From positions 1 to 23,302 of the forward strand of contig JBDHZK010000029.1 of NCBI GenBank assembly GCA_039811865.1: a stretch of 23,302 bases of DNA, given 5' to 3'. Each line of letters starts with the position of its first letter. Position 1 is the first letter of the stretch. This document shows, one piece after another, positions 1 through 6,378 of the stretch. The position numbers were made by a program, and so were the translations under genes. This stretch comes from JBDHZK01 sp039811865. GTDB lineage: Bacteria; Actinomycetota; Actinomycetes; Propionibacteriales; Propionibacteriaceae. Below the pieces are notes generated by a model. That model made no database searches, was not told where the DNA came from, and saw nothing but the letters and a program-made list of their open reading frames with translations.

Positions 1-305
1 GCTGTGTGCTCGACGAGGGCGAGCCATCCACTCAGTGCCAAGTGGGCGTAGCCCGTGGCTGGCATGTCCGCACACTTAAGGAACCAAGCGAGTTGCACAT
101 CCGGCGTCGAACCTGTGATGGCCCGGACCAGCCGTGGGACCGCTTCCTGATCGTGGTAGCCGTTGAGCTCGTTGCGGGCCCATGATCGCAACGACTCAGA
201 ACCCGTCTCGGCACCGAGCGCCAGGCACTTGCGCAGCAGGCCGGGAAGTGCCTGCGACTCATCGAGGACCTGAGTGAACAGGGATCTGAGCAGTGTGTCG
301 GCCAT
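1..305 (-). CDS. AbiTii-domain protein, 3' end beyond window edge
   Basis: This open frame starts at an ATG at 303-305 and runs off the left edge, giving about 101 visible residues. The N-terminus reads MADTLLRSLFTQVLDESQ, followed by a helical LLRKCLALGAETGSESLRSW block and then ARNELNGYHDQEAVP. The pattern 'LLRK-A-LA--LG-E-L-SW---ELNGY---E-P' is the hallmark of the AbiTii domain, named after the second protein of the lactococcal AbiT abortive-infection system. The molecular activity of the domain is not established. No clear Shine-Dalgarno sequence precedes the ATG. The DNA looks visibly less GC-rich than the neighbouring core genes, which fits a transferred defence gene. The family call rests on pattern recognition of the N-terminal domain only. 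The C-terminal part, which could carry an effector, cannot be seen. Confidence 0.72.
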   Translation of the reverse strand, partial: MADTLLRSLFTQVLDESQALPGLLRKCLALGAETGSESLRSWARNELNGYHDQEAVPRLVRAITGSTPDVQLAWFLKCADMPATGYAHLALSGWLALVEHT

Positions 306-313
306 AGAGGTTC

Positions 314-343
314 CGTTCGAACGATCTGGACTGGTGTCGACAC
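314..343. promoter_or_regulatory. Two 10-bp palindromes upstream of the AbiTii gene
   Basis: CGTTCGAACG (314-323) and GTGTCGACAC (334-343) are perfect 10-bp palindromes with centres 20 bp apart. They lie 9-38 bp upstream of the AbiTii start codon. The position suits an operator or regulator site, but no regulator gene is visible and short GC-rich palindromes occur by chance. Confidence 0.25.
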
Positions 344-384
344 TATCTGCGAGCCCTGACACTCCGTCCGGGCAGGATGAGCGT

Positions 385-648
385 GTGGTCAACCTGACGC
401 CGCTCGACCGGATCACGTTGCGGGCCACCGAGATCAAGGCACTGCTCGCCGGTCGCGGCCTGCTCAACGCTCGGGTCGTCGGCTGGGCGGGAGCAGGCAA
501 GGACTTTGGCCCCAAGGTGCCGGCCGAGATCCAGGTCGACCTGCCCGAGGTCACTTACCTGACCTCTGAGTGTGACCGGCTCGTTAGGCCCTGCTCACCC
601 GCGGCGCTGGCTGGCACCGCGGACACAAGAAGCTCGACCGGTTCATGA
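385..648 (+). pseudogene. Possible degenerate gene fragment (nucleotidyltransferase-like?)
   Basis: A plus-strand open frame from a GTG at 385 (open further upstream) to a stop at 646-648 has coding-like codon use up to about 580. It then runs antisense into the 3' end of mutM. The visible peptide contains RATEIKALLAGRGLLNARVVGWAG and later PAEIQVDLPE. This faintly resembles the start of minimal nucleotidyltransferases (EI--L---G--N-RVFGS-ARG...SDIDLLVDLPE), but the catalytic GS and DxD positions would be replaced by GW and ExQ. It may be the remnant of a gene cut by rearrangement next to the AbiTii gene. It also contains the likely mutM terminator, which argues against a functional gene. Apart from this fragment, the palindromes and the hairpin, I see nothing in 306-583. 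Confidence 0.22.
547..566 (-). terminator. Stem-loop downstream of mutM
   Basis: GAGGTCA (547-553) and TGACCTC (560-566) form a perfect 7-bp stem with a 6-base loop. It begins 17 bases past the mutM stop codon on the minus strand. There is no U-tract, which is common for actinobacterial terminators. Confidence 0.45.
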
Positions 649-1438
649 AGTGCTCCCGCCGGATCGGCGTCCCGCAGCGGTCACACGGCAGGCCCTCGCG
701 ACCATATGAACGTAGCTTTCTCGCGAAGTAGCCCGAGCTGCCGTTCACGTTCACGTAGAGGGCGTCGAAGGACGTCCCGCCCTGGGCCAGCGCTTCGGTC
801 ATGACTTCGCGGGCGTGGCCGAGCAAGGCGACGGCGGCGCGCTGGGTGAGCCTGTCGGCCGGACGCTCGTAGTGCAGCCGAGCGCGCCACAGCGTCTCGT
901 CGGCGTAGATGTTGCCGATTCCCGAGACGATCCGTTGGTTGAGCAGCACCCGCTTGATCCCCGAGCGGCTGGCGCGGATGCGCCTGGCCACCGCAGCGGC
1001 ATCGAAGCCTGGATCGAAGGGGTCGAGCGCGATCCCGGCCACCGCGTCCGGCAACTCGGCGCCGCCGAGCGCGATCGAGAGACCACCGAACATTCGCTGG
1101 TCGACGAAGCGCAGTTGCGCTCCGTTGTCTTCGAAGTCGAACAGGACGCGGGTGTTGCGCGCCAGGGGCGCCGCGGCATCGTCCACCCTGAACTGCCCGC
1201 TCATGCCCAGGTGCGCGAGCAGGGCGTCCCCGTCGGCGAAGGGCAGCCACAAGAACTTCCCCCGACGGCGGGGCTCGGCGAAGGTGCGGCCCACCAGCTC
1301 GCCGGCGAAGGCTTCCGGGCCGGCCTCATGCCGCCGGACCGGACGCGGATGCAGCACCGTGACCTGGGCGATCCGGCGTCCCGGCACCACCCCCGCAAGT
1401 CCACGACGGACGACCTCGACCTCGGGAAGTTCAGGCAC
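584..1438 (-). CDS. mutM: Formamidopyrimidine-DNA glycosylase (Fpg/MutM)
   Basis: This bifunctional base-excision repair enzyme removes 8-oxoguanine and other oxidised purines and nicks the abasic site. The 284-residue length is normal for the family. After the start Met is removed, the mature N-terminus is PELPEVE, with the catalytic Pro and Glu at positions 2 and 3. A conserved Lys lies in RRRGKFLWLPF near residue 60. The C-terminal zinc finger has Cys 252, 255, 272 and 275, with the lesion-binding loop and Arg 267 (NRSSFLCPRCQ) intact. The start is GTG (1436-1438). A TAGGCT hexamer lies exactly 6 bases upstream and no Shine-Dalgarno is present, so the mRNA is probably leaderless. In many actinobacteria mutM directly follows rnc; here a secreted sialidase-like gene separates them. 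Confidence 0.97.
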   Translation of the reverse strand: MPELPEVEVVRRGLAGVVPGRRIAQVTVLHPRPVRRHEAGPEAFAGELVGRTFAEPRRRGKFLWLPFADGDALLAHLGMSGQFRVDDAAAPLARNTRVLFDFEDNGAQLRFVDQRMFGGLSIALGGAELPDAVAGIALDPFDPGFDAAAVARRIRASRSGIKRVLLNQRIVSGIGNIYADETLWRARLHYERPADRLTQRAAVALLGHAREVMTEALAQGGTSFDALYVNVNGSSGYFARKLRSYGREGLPCDRCGTPIRREHFMNRSSFLCPRCQPAPRVSRA

Positions 1439-1444
1439 GCCCGC

Positions 1445-1450
1445 AGCCTA
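1445..1450 (-). promoter_or_regulatory. -10 element of mutM, leaderless start
   Basis: TAGGCT on the minus strand is followed by 6 bases and then the GTG start of mutM, which would put the transcription start at the G of GTG. No good -35 is visible at 17-18 bp; that position falls at the end of the sialidase-like gene. Confidence 0.5.
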
Positions 1451-1468
1451 GACGCCCCGCTCCCCCAC

Positions 1469-3052
1469 TCAGACGTCCAAGAGGTTGGTCACATAGATTC
1501 GGATGTTCGACGTGGCCACGCTGTCCTCCTGGGCCCAGACGACCGTGACGTTCCCCGGGGCGTACTCGACGGGATCTCCGTAGGCCATCATGCTGCGGGC
1601 GTCCCCGATCTTGACCTCGGCCGACCACGTTGCGCCCTTGTCGCCGGAGATCACGTAGGCCGGCCAAAGCTCTCCCGCCGTCCTGGTGGCCCCAACGAAG
1701 TGCCGGTAGACGACCATGATGCGACCGTCGGCGAGCATCGTCATGTGGGGATTGCCCTCACCGGGGAACGCGTTGGTCGGCTTGGTCCAGGTGACGCCGA
1801 GGTCGTGGGAGTAGCTCTGCCTGATGTACAGCGCGTTCGTCCCCCACGAGTTCGTCCGCAGCAGGGCCATGAGCTGCGTCCGGCCAGCCGCGTCTTTCCA
1901 GGCAACGACGTTCGGCTCCGCGTACGAGGGAGTGGCCTGGTTCCCAACTCCGTCGGCCAAGAGCGCGATCGTGCCCATCGTCCACCCGGAGCCGTTCCAA
2001 GTGATCTGCCGCGTGCGGGCGTCCCCACTGCCGTTGTAGGACGCGATCAAGAACTTCGTGTCGCTCAGTTGGATCGCCCGGGATCCCAGCACGCTCTGGG
2101 TGCCGGGCCCGTCCAACGTCAGGCTCTGGTAGGGACCCCAGGACAAGCCCATGTCGTCGTTGGCCACCATGATTCGCGGCTTGGCCCGCAGCCCGTTGGC
2201 GTCCCGTTCGTCGATCGTGAGAATGGGACGCCCGGACAGCGGCCCGCGGCTGGGCACCGAAAGCCCGCCCACTCCGACCGGCATCGTGGTCGGGACCTCG
2301 ACGAGCCGGGGCACCGTCCAAGTGGCCCCGTTGTCGCGCGACCAAGACGAGTAGACCTGCCCGCCGGAGATTCCCGGGAAGTGGTTGGCGGCCACCCGGT
2401 AGGCGGCCAGCAAATAGCCGTTGGCCAGGCGCACCGCTCCGGGGAACGCATTGTGGCTGCCCATCGCGTTGAGGATCTCTGGGGTGTAGCTGGGCATCGC
2501 CGCCACCGCCTGCGCCGGGGTCAGCGGCGCGGCCGCGTAGAAGCGCGGCGAGGGTTCCTTCACATAGCCAGAGTTCAGCAAGGTGGCCTGCCTTTGCGGC
2601 GTCGCGGCGAAGCGCAGGCGCCACTTCGGGGTGTGAAATCGATAGACCGGCAACAAGTCAGGCTTGGCGATCGCGGCGACGTAGAAGGCGATCCCCTGAC
2701 TCACATACCCGTGATAGCGAACGGCGTTGTCGCGCTCGGTGGCGTAGATGGTGACGAAGCAGTTCCCGTCCGAGGAACGAAACAGCCGCCAGGCCGGAAC
2801 CAGGCCGGGTTGCGGCCGGATGGAGGCGTTGAAGAGCGCGATCCTCTGCGTGTACCCCTGGCTCGCGAACTTCGTCACCTCGGTGGCCTTTGCGGTCAGC
2901 ATCGGCCAGCCGTTGGTGGGCTTGCGAAGCTCGTAGACGGTGTCGGTCAGCAGCGTGGCCGTCGTGGTTTCCGCCGCCGCCGGCGTGGGCCGGACCAGGG
3001 CCACCCCGGAAAGCACGGTGACCAGGGCCAGCAAGCATCTGAGGAGCCGCAT
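1469..3052 (-). CDS. Secreted sialidase-like protein with DUF5648-type repeats
   Basis: The 527-residue protein starts MRLLRCLLALVTVLSGVALV and has a signal peptide that probably ends after PTPAAA near residue 27. Residues about 38-175 form three imperfect repeats of the pattern VYxLRKPxNGxxxxTxxxxEVxxxxxxGYxxxGIAFY, as in DUF5648 modules of secreted actinobacterial proteins. Residues about 190-527 form a BNR/Asp-box beta-propeller with four Asp boxes: SRDNGATW (238-245), NDDMGLSW (298-305), SHDLGVTW (415-422) and SGDKGATW (469-476). This fits an extracellular exo-sialidase or related glycan-binding propeller. I could not place the sialidase arginine triad or nucleophile, so activity is unproven. 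There is no membrane anchor or sorting signal. The gene has its own promoter and a Shine-Dalgarno (GAAGGA, 6 bases before ATG), and it interrupts the rnc-mutM neighbourhood. Confidence 0.85.
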   Translation of the reverse strand: MRLLRCLLALVTVLSGVALVRPTPAAAETTTATLLTDTVYELRKPTNGWPMLTAKATEVTKFASQGYTQRIALFNASIRPQPGLVPAWRLFRSSDGNCFVTIYATERDNAVRYHGYVSQGIAFYVAAIAKPDLLPVYRFHTPKWRLRFAATPQRQATLLNSGYVKEPSPRFYAAAPLTPAQAVAAMPSYTPEILNAMGSHNAFPGAVRLANGYLLAAYRVAANHFPGISGGQVYSSWSRDNGATWTVPRLVEVPTTMPVGVGGLSVPSRGPLSGRPILTIDERDANGLRAKPRIMVANDDMGLSWGPYQSLTLDGPGTQSVLGSRAIQLSDTKFLIASYNGSGDARTRQITWNGSGWTMGTIALLADGVGNQATPSYAEPNVVAWKDAAGRTQLMALLRTNSWGTNALYIRQSYSHDLGVTWTKPTNAFPGEGNPHMTMLADGRIMVVYRHFVGATRTAGELWPAYVISGDKGATWSAEVKIGDARSMMAYGDPVEYAPGNVTVVWAQEDSVATSNIRIYVTNLLDV

Positions 3053-3082
3053 GAACCATCCTTCGGATCGGCAATCAAGCAG

Positions 3083-3112
3083 GTCCTAACACCGCGCTCG
3101 AACACCGGTCAA
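3083..3112 (-). promoter_or_regulatory. Promoter of the sialidase-like gene
   Basis: TTGACC (3107-3112) and TAGGAC (3083-3088) on the minus strand are separated by an 18-bp spacer, a good vegetative-sigma match. Transcription would begin near 3076, giving a leader of about 24 bases that contains the Shine-Dalgarno. The gene is therefore probably expressed separately from rnc. Confidence 0.55.
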
Positions 3113-3134
3113 CGAAGTGGGTTACAGCTTTGGT

Positions 3135-3887
3135 TCAGGTATCAACTTTCTCGGCCGTCACAACTGCCTCTGGTTTCGGGTCAGCCGGCCCTTCGCGGAC
3201 GTCCGACGACCCGCCGCTGAGCGCGATGAATGCCGCCTCGGCGGCCCCCTGTTCGGCCAGCTTCTTGCTACGGCCAAGGCCCGGCCCGAAGCGACGACCG
3301 GCGACCTCGACCTCCGCGGTGAAGACCTTGGCGTGGTCGGGGCCGGCCGAATCGACGTGATAGACGGGCGCGGACTGTCCCCGCGACGACATCAGTTCCT
3401 GCAGGCTCGTCTTCCAATCGAGTCCGGCGCCGAGCGCCGCCGCCCGCTCGATCAGCGGGTCGAACAACCTGTGCACCAGCAGGTCGGCGTCCTCGCGACC
3501 CGCGGACAGGTAAACCGCGGCGATGAACGCTTCCAGCGTGTCCGCGAGGATCGACGACTTGTCCGACCCGCCAGTGGTCTGCTCGCCGCGTCCCAGCCGA
3601 ATCTGTGGGCCGAGTTCCAGGTAGCGCGCGATCCCCGCCAGCGCGTGAGCGTTGACCACCGCGGCGCGCAGCTTTGCCAGCCTGCCTTCGGGCAACTCGG
3701 GAAACTGGTGATACAGGTGGGACGTCACGACGACGCCCAGTACGGCGTCCCCCAGGAACTCCAACCGCTCGTTGGTGGGCAGGCCGCCATTCTCGTAGGC
3801 GTACGACCGGTGCGTCAGGGCAAGCTCGAAAAGCTGGGGATCCATCGTGATCCCCAGCTCAGCGAGCAAGTCCTCCGCGCGGCTCAT
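3135..3887 (-). CDS. rnc: Ribonuclease III
   Basis: This double-strand-specific endoribonuclease matures rRNA precursors and processes structured mRNAs. From the ATG at 3885-3887 it is 250 residues, a normal length. The signature NERLEFLGDAVLG (39-51) carries the catalytic acidic residues including Asp47; DTLEAF supplies the second cluster (Asp116, Glu119). A double-stranded RNA-binding domain follows at about 155-230 (TSLQELMSSRGQSAPVYHV ... GRSKKLAEQGAAEAAF). The frame is open further upstream, but that stretch is antisense-like composition over rpmF, so I use the inner ATG. The gene starts 13 bases after the rpmF stop, within the DUF177-rpmF-rnc operon. The short low-complexity C-terminal tail after the binding domain is not unusual. 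Confidence 0.96.
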   Translation of the reverse strand: MSRAEDLLAELGITMDPQLFELALTHRSYAYENGGLPTNERLEFLGDAVLGVVVTSHLYHQFPELPEGRLAKLRAAVVNAHALAGIARYLELGPQIRLGRGEQTTGGSDKSSILADTLEAFIAAVYLSAGREDADLLVHRLFDPLIERAAALGAGLDWKTSLQELMSSRGQSAPVYHVDSAGPDHAKVFTAEVEVAGRRFGPGLGRSKKLAEQGAAEAAFIALSGGSSDVREGPADPKPEAVVTAEKVDT

Positions 3888-3900
3888 CGCCGCACCGCGA

Positions 3901-4092
3901 TCAGGGCTCCAGGATCTGGCGGCGGGCGTTGCGCGGGCCGTACTGGCCACAGGCGGGGCACGCCGTATGCGGGAGGTGCTTCTCGCGGCAGGCGGGGTTC
4001 GCGCAGACCACCAGGGTGGGTGCGACCGCCTTCCAGTTCGAGCGACGATGGCGCGTGTTGCTCCGGGACATTCTCCGCTTGGGAACGGCCAC
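3901..4092 (-). CDS. rpmF: Large ribosomal subunit protein bL32
   Basis: The 63-residue protein begins (M)AVPKRRMSRSNTRHRRSNWK, the conserved L32 N-terminus. It has four Cys in CANPACREKHLPHTACPACG, the zinc-ribbon form of L32. The start is GTG with a strong Shine-Dalgarno, AAGGAG, 6 bases upstream. It lies 60 bp after the DUF177 gene and just before rnc, a widespread actinobacterial operon order that couples ribosome synthesis with rRNA processing. L32 exists in zinc-binding and zinc-free paralogues in actinobacteria; this is the zinc-binding version, and whether another copy exists elsewhere cannot be seen. Confidence 0.97.
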   Translation of the reverse strand: MAVPKRRMSRSNTRHRRSNWKAVAPTLVVCANPACREKHLPHTACPACGQYGPRNARRQILEP

Positions 4093-4152
4093 GATCTTCT
4101 CCTTGCTATCGAGCTGAGGCTCTGGGCCCGGCGGTGGTCCCGCCGGGTGCCA

Positions 4153-4689
4153 TCACTCCTGATCCCAGTCGGCCAGACCGGACCAGCGCGGGTCCGTCTC
4201 GTCAACGTGGGTGTGGTCCGGGTCGTTGTTCAGGTTGGCGCCACAATCGGCACACAAGCCTGCACAGTCGTCCCGGCACAACGGCGTGAACGGCAGGTCG
4301 AGCACCACCGCGTCCCGCAGCAGGGGCTCGAGGTCGATCAACTCGTCCTCGACGCGGCCGGCCTCGGTGTCGTCGGGCTCCTTGCCGGGGTACAAATACA
4401 GCTCCTGCACCTCGATCACGTCGGTGAACTCGACGTCTTCCAGGCACCGGGAGCACTCCCCCCGCAAGTGGACCCCGGCGTCGCCGGTGACCAGCACCCC
4501 CTCGACCACGGACTCGAACAGCAGATCGAGATCGATGGGCGAGCCGGGCGGCACTCCGATCACTTCGATGCCCAACCCCTGGGGCGCCTCGGCGACCCGA
4601 TGCACTGACTTGCTCAACCCGGCCCGACGGCCCAACTCGCGCACATCGAACACGAGGCTGGATCGGGGGTCGGGAGCGCGGTGTGACAT
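4153..4689 (-). CDS. DUF177 (YceD-type) protein
   Basis: This is a 178-residue member of the DUF177 family, which is nearly always encoded directly before rpmF and is implicated in 23S rRNA accumulation and processing; the molecular mechanism is unsettled. The family pattern is visible: an N-terminal VFDVRELGRRAG segment, a central beta region with CSRCLEDV, an acidic middle part, and a C-terminal Cys cluster CRDDCAGLCADCG, followed by PDHTHVDETDPRWSGLADW. The four-Cys cluster probably binds zinc. I chose the ATG at 4687-4689 because GAAGGGAA lies just upstream and the alternative start 51 bases earlier would add a basic unconserved tail. The gene has its own promoter and heads the operon with rpmF and rnc. 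Confidence 0.9.
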   Translation of the reverse strand: MSHRAPDPRSSLVFDVRELGRRAGLSKSVHRVAEAPQGLGIEVIGVPPGSPIDLDLLFESVVEGVLVTGDAGVHLRGECSRCLEDVEFTDVIEVQELYLYPGKEPDDTEAGRVEDELIDLEPLLRDAVVLDLPFTPLCRDDCAGLCADCGANLNNDPDHTHVDETDPRWSGLADWDQE

Positions 4690-4740
4690 CGCAGGTTCCC
4701 TTCGGCGTTGCGACGCGGGCAGCGTCGTGACCGACCGCAC

Positions 4741-4770
4741 ACTCTACCGTCGCCCGGCGCGTGTGACCAA
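4741..4770 (-). promoter_or_regulatory. Promoter of the DUF177-rpmF-rnc operon
   Basis: TTGGTC (4765-4770), an 18-bp spacer and TAGAGT (4741-4746) on the minus strand match a vegetative promoter. Transcription would start near 4734, giving a leader of about 45 bases. It lies just past the coaD stop, so the operon has a separate promoter from rsmD-coaD. Confidence 0.5.
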
Positions 4771-4777
4771 ACTCGGC

Positions 4778-5266
4778 CTAGGAGCGGCCCGGCCGCTCGG
4801 ACAAGCGTCGTTGGATCCGCCGCGCCACGTCGTCGGGGACGAACTGGGCGACCGGGCCGCCGAGCAGGGCGATCTCTCGGATCAGCGTGGACGACACAAA
4901 ACCCCACTGCGCGGAAGTGGGCAGCAACACCGTCTCGATGCCCGTCATTGCCTTGTTCATCTGCGCCTGCTGCAACTCGAAATCGAAATCGGACGCGAAG
5001 CGCAGACCCTTCACGATCACCTGGGCATCGTGCTCGGCGCAGAAGTCGACCAGCAGGCCGGTCAGCGGCGCCACGCTGACCTTCGGCCAGGCGGCGCAGG
5101 CTTCGGCGACCATCTCCAAGCGCTCCTGCGGCGCGAACAGGTAGTTCTTGGACGTGTTCTGGCCCACGCCGACGACGACCTCGTCGAAACAGGCCGCCGC
5201 CCGGGCCACAACGTCCAGGTGCCCGTGCGTCACCGGATCGAACGAGCCGGGGCAGACCGCCTTCAT
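4778..5266 (-). CDS. coaD: Phosphopantetheine adenylyltransferase (PPAT)
   Basis: This enzyme transfers AMP from ATP to 4'-phosphopantetheine, the penultimate step of coenzyme A synthesis. It has 162 residues, the usual size. The N-terminus KAVCPGSFDPVTHGHLDVV carries the nucleotidyltransferase motif THGH (13-16). The C-terminal ATP-binding motif is seen as SSTLIRE, and the substrate region as VKGLRFASDFDFELQ. The start codon overlaps the rsmD stop in an ATGA junction, and a Shine-Dalgarno (GGAGG) lies in the last rsmD codons, so the two genes are translationally coupled. A GC-rich inverted repeat (GAGCGG/CCGCTC, 4782-4798) covers the last codons and may help terminate transcription before the DUF177 promoter. 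Confidence 0.97.
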   Translation of the reverse strand: MKAVCPGSFDPVTHGHLDVVARAAACFDEVVVGVGQNTSKNYLFAPQERLEMVAEACAAWPKVSVAPLTGLLVDFCAEHDAQVIVKGLRFASDFDFELQQAQMNKAMTGIETVLLPTSAQWGFVSSTLIREIALLGGPVAQFVPDDVARRIQRRLSERPGRS

Positions 5267-5850
5267 GAAGCCTCCAGGGTGGCTAGGTGGAGCGTGGTCT
5301 CACCGTAGCGGCGGGGTGGCATGGCGGTCAGGGACGGCGGCCAGCTCGGCGGTTCCGAGCGGCTCGAGCGCTCCAGGACGACCAGCCCCCCAGCCGCCAA
5401 CCAGGCGTTGGCGACCGCGACCGCGACGAGGACGTCCAGCTCGGTCGACGCGAGCGCGTAGGGCGGATCGAACCACAAGACGTCGAACGGCTGCGCGGGG
5501 GTCCCCGCCACCACCGACTCGGCCTTGGCCGCCCGGACGCCGAGTTCCAGCCGCAGGGCACGTTGATTGCCCTTGACGATCTCAGCCGTTCGCCGGTCGG
5601 ATTCGACGGCCAGGACGGGAGCCGCGCCTCTGCTTGCGGCCTCCAAGGCGATGGCGCCCGAGCCGGCGAAGAAGTCGGCGAAGGAATACCCGGCCAGCAT
5701 CCGCTCCCCCGGTTCGCCGGCGGTACCGAACCAGGCCGCGATCAGCGAGAACGCGGCCTCGCGCACCCGGTCGGACGTGGGTCGGGTGCGATCGTGGGCG
5801 GGGGTCACGATTCGCTGGCCGCGACGCGACCCGGCGACGATTCGGCTCAC
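5263..5850 (-). CDS. rsmD: 16S rRNA (guanine966-N2)-methyltransferase
   Basis: This SAM-dependent methyltransferase modifies G966 in 16S rRNA. The 195-residue protein begins SRIVAGSRRGQRIVTP and continues TRPTSDRVREAAFS, both typical of RsmD. The SAM-binding motif is FADFFAGSGAIALEAASRG (57-75), followed by the acidic strand end AVESD; the catalytic DPPY is at 128-131. The start is GTG with TAGCGT exactly 6 bases upstream and no Shine-Dalgarno, so it is probably a leaderless mRNA. It overlaps coaD by 4 bases, the common rsmD-coaD pair. In many actinobacteria recG lies directly upstream of rsmD; here an opposite-strand flavin-reductase-like gene is inserted between them. Confidence 0.95.
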   Translation of the reverse strand: MSRIVAGSRRGQRIVTPAHDRTRPTSDRVREAAFSLIAAWFGTAGEPGERMLAGYSFADFFAGSGAIALEAASRGAAPVLAVESDRRTAEIVKGNQRALRLELGVRAAKAESVVAGTPAQPFDVLWFDPPYALASTELDVLVAVAVANAWLAAGGLVVLERSSRSEPPSWPPSLTAMPPRRYGETTLHLATLEAS

Positions 5851-5856
5851 GCGCGC

Positions 5857-5862
5857 ACGCTA
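5857..5862 (-). promoter_or_regulatory. -10 element of rsmD-coaD, leaderless start
   Basis: TAGCGT on the minus strand, then 6 bases, then the GTG start of rsmD. No Shine-Dalgarno and no convincing -35 are visible. Confidence 0.45.
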
Positions 5863-5907
5863 TCCCAGGCTCCCGCGCGCGCATGGTCGGAGCCCCGGGC
5901 GCGGTGC

Positions 5908-5913
5908 CACAAT
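5908..5913 (+). promoter_or_regulatory. Possible -10 element of the PPOX-family gene
   Basis: CACAAT lies 5 bases before the ATG at 5919 and no Shine-Dalgarno is present. It is a weaker match in sequence and spacing than the other leaderless starts in the window. Confidence 0.3.
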
Positions 5914-5918
5914 GAGCC

Positions 5919-6356
5919 ATGACGTTCGGCAGCGAGAATCCGGTCACCCCAATCGCGACGCAGGAGTGCTGGGAGTTGTTGGCCGCGCAGCAGGTGGGCC
6001 GACTGGCGACCGCGGTCGGTTCGATGCCCGACATCGTGCCCATCAACTTCGTCGTGGACGGCTCCTCGCTGGTGTTCAGGACAGCCGCGGGCAGCAAGCT
6101 GTTCGCGGTGACGATCAACGCCACGGTCGCCCTCGAGGTCGACAACTGGACCGAGACCGGAGGCTGGAGCGTCGTGGCCCGGGGCCTGGCCCACGAGGTG
6201 ACGGCGGACGATGAACTCACCCAGGTGGAGGCCTTGCCACTACGACCCTGGGTGCCCACAATCAAGCAGCATTTCGTGCGGATCTCGGTTAACGAGATCA
6301 GCGGCCGGCGTTTCGCCTTCGGTGACGAGCCCGAGGTGGACTACACGCTGGGCTGA
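5919..6356 (+). CDS. Pyridoxamine 5'-phosphate oxidase-family flavin-binding protein
   Basis: The 145-residue protein has the split-barrel flavin-binding fold of the PPOX-like superfamily. Typical strands are ECWELLAAQQVGRLAT, PDIVPINFVVDGSSLVFRTAAGSK (the usual 'P-NF---G--I-FRT--G-K' FMN-phosphate region), VALEVDNWTETGGWSVVARG and a C-terminal IKQHFVRISVNEISGRRF. Small family members of this type bind FMN, haem or F420; the exact cofactor and substrate cannot be read from the sequence. It is the only plus-strand gene in this part of the window, lying between rsmD and recG and converging on recG. Both stop codons sit in one shared terminator hairpin. The start has no Shine-Dalgarno, which suggests a leaderless mRNA. 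Confidence 0.88.
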   Translation: MTFGSENPVTPIATQECWELLAAQQVGRLATAVGSMPDIVPINFVVDGSSLVFRTAAGSKLFAVTINATVALEVDNWTETGGWSVVARGLAHEVTADDELTQVEALPLRPWVPTIKQHFVRISVNEISGRRFAFGDEPEVDYTLG

Positions 6357-6378
6357 CCGACCTGGGGTCGGTCAGCCC
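6350..6378. terminator. Bidirectional terminator between the PPOX gene and recG
   Basis: GGGCTGACCGACC (6350-6362) and GGTCGGTCAGCCC (6366-6378) form a perfect 13-bp stem with a 3-base loop. The PPOX stop codon (6354-6356) is in the left arm and the recG stop codon (6372-6374) is in the right arm. The symmetry should let it act on both strands. Confidence 0.7.

Noticed and set aside
314..323. GTTCGAAC as a tRNA T-loop
   Set aside because: No acceptor stem, D-arm or anticodon arm can be formed around it.
815..3220. 801-residue plus-strand open frame
   Set aside because: It is antisense to mutM and the sialidase-like gene, both with clear motifs. Its Arg/Gly/His/Asp/Val-rich composition is typical of the antisense frame in very GC-rich DNA.
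3888..4205. N-terminal extension of RNase III
   Set aside because: The added 106 residues overlap rpmF out of frame and lack RNase III similarity; the ATG at 3885-3887 gives the normal length.
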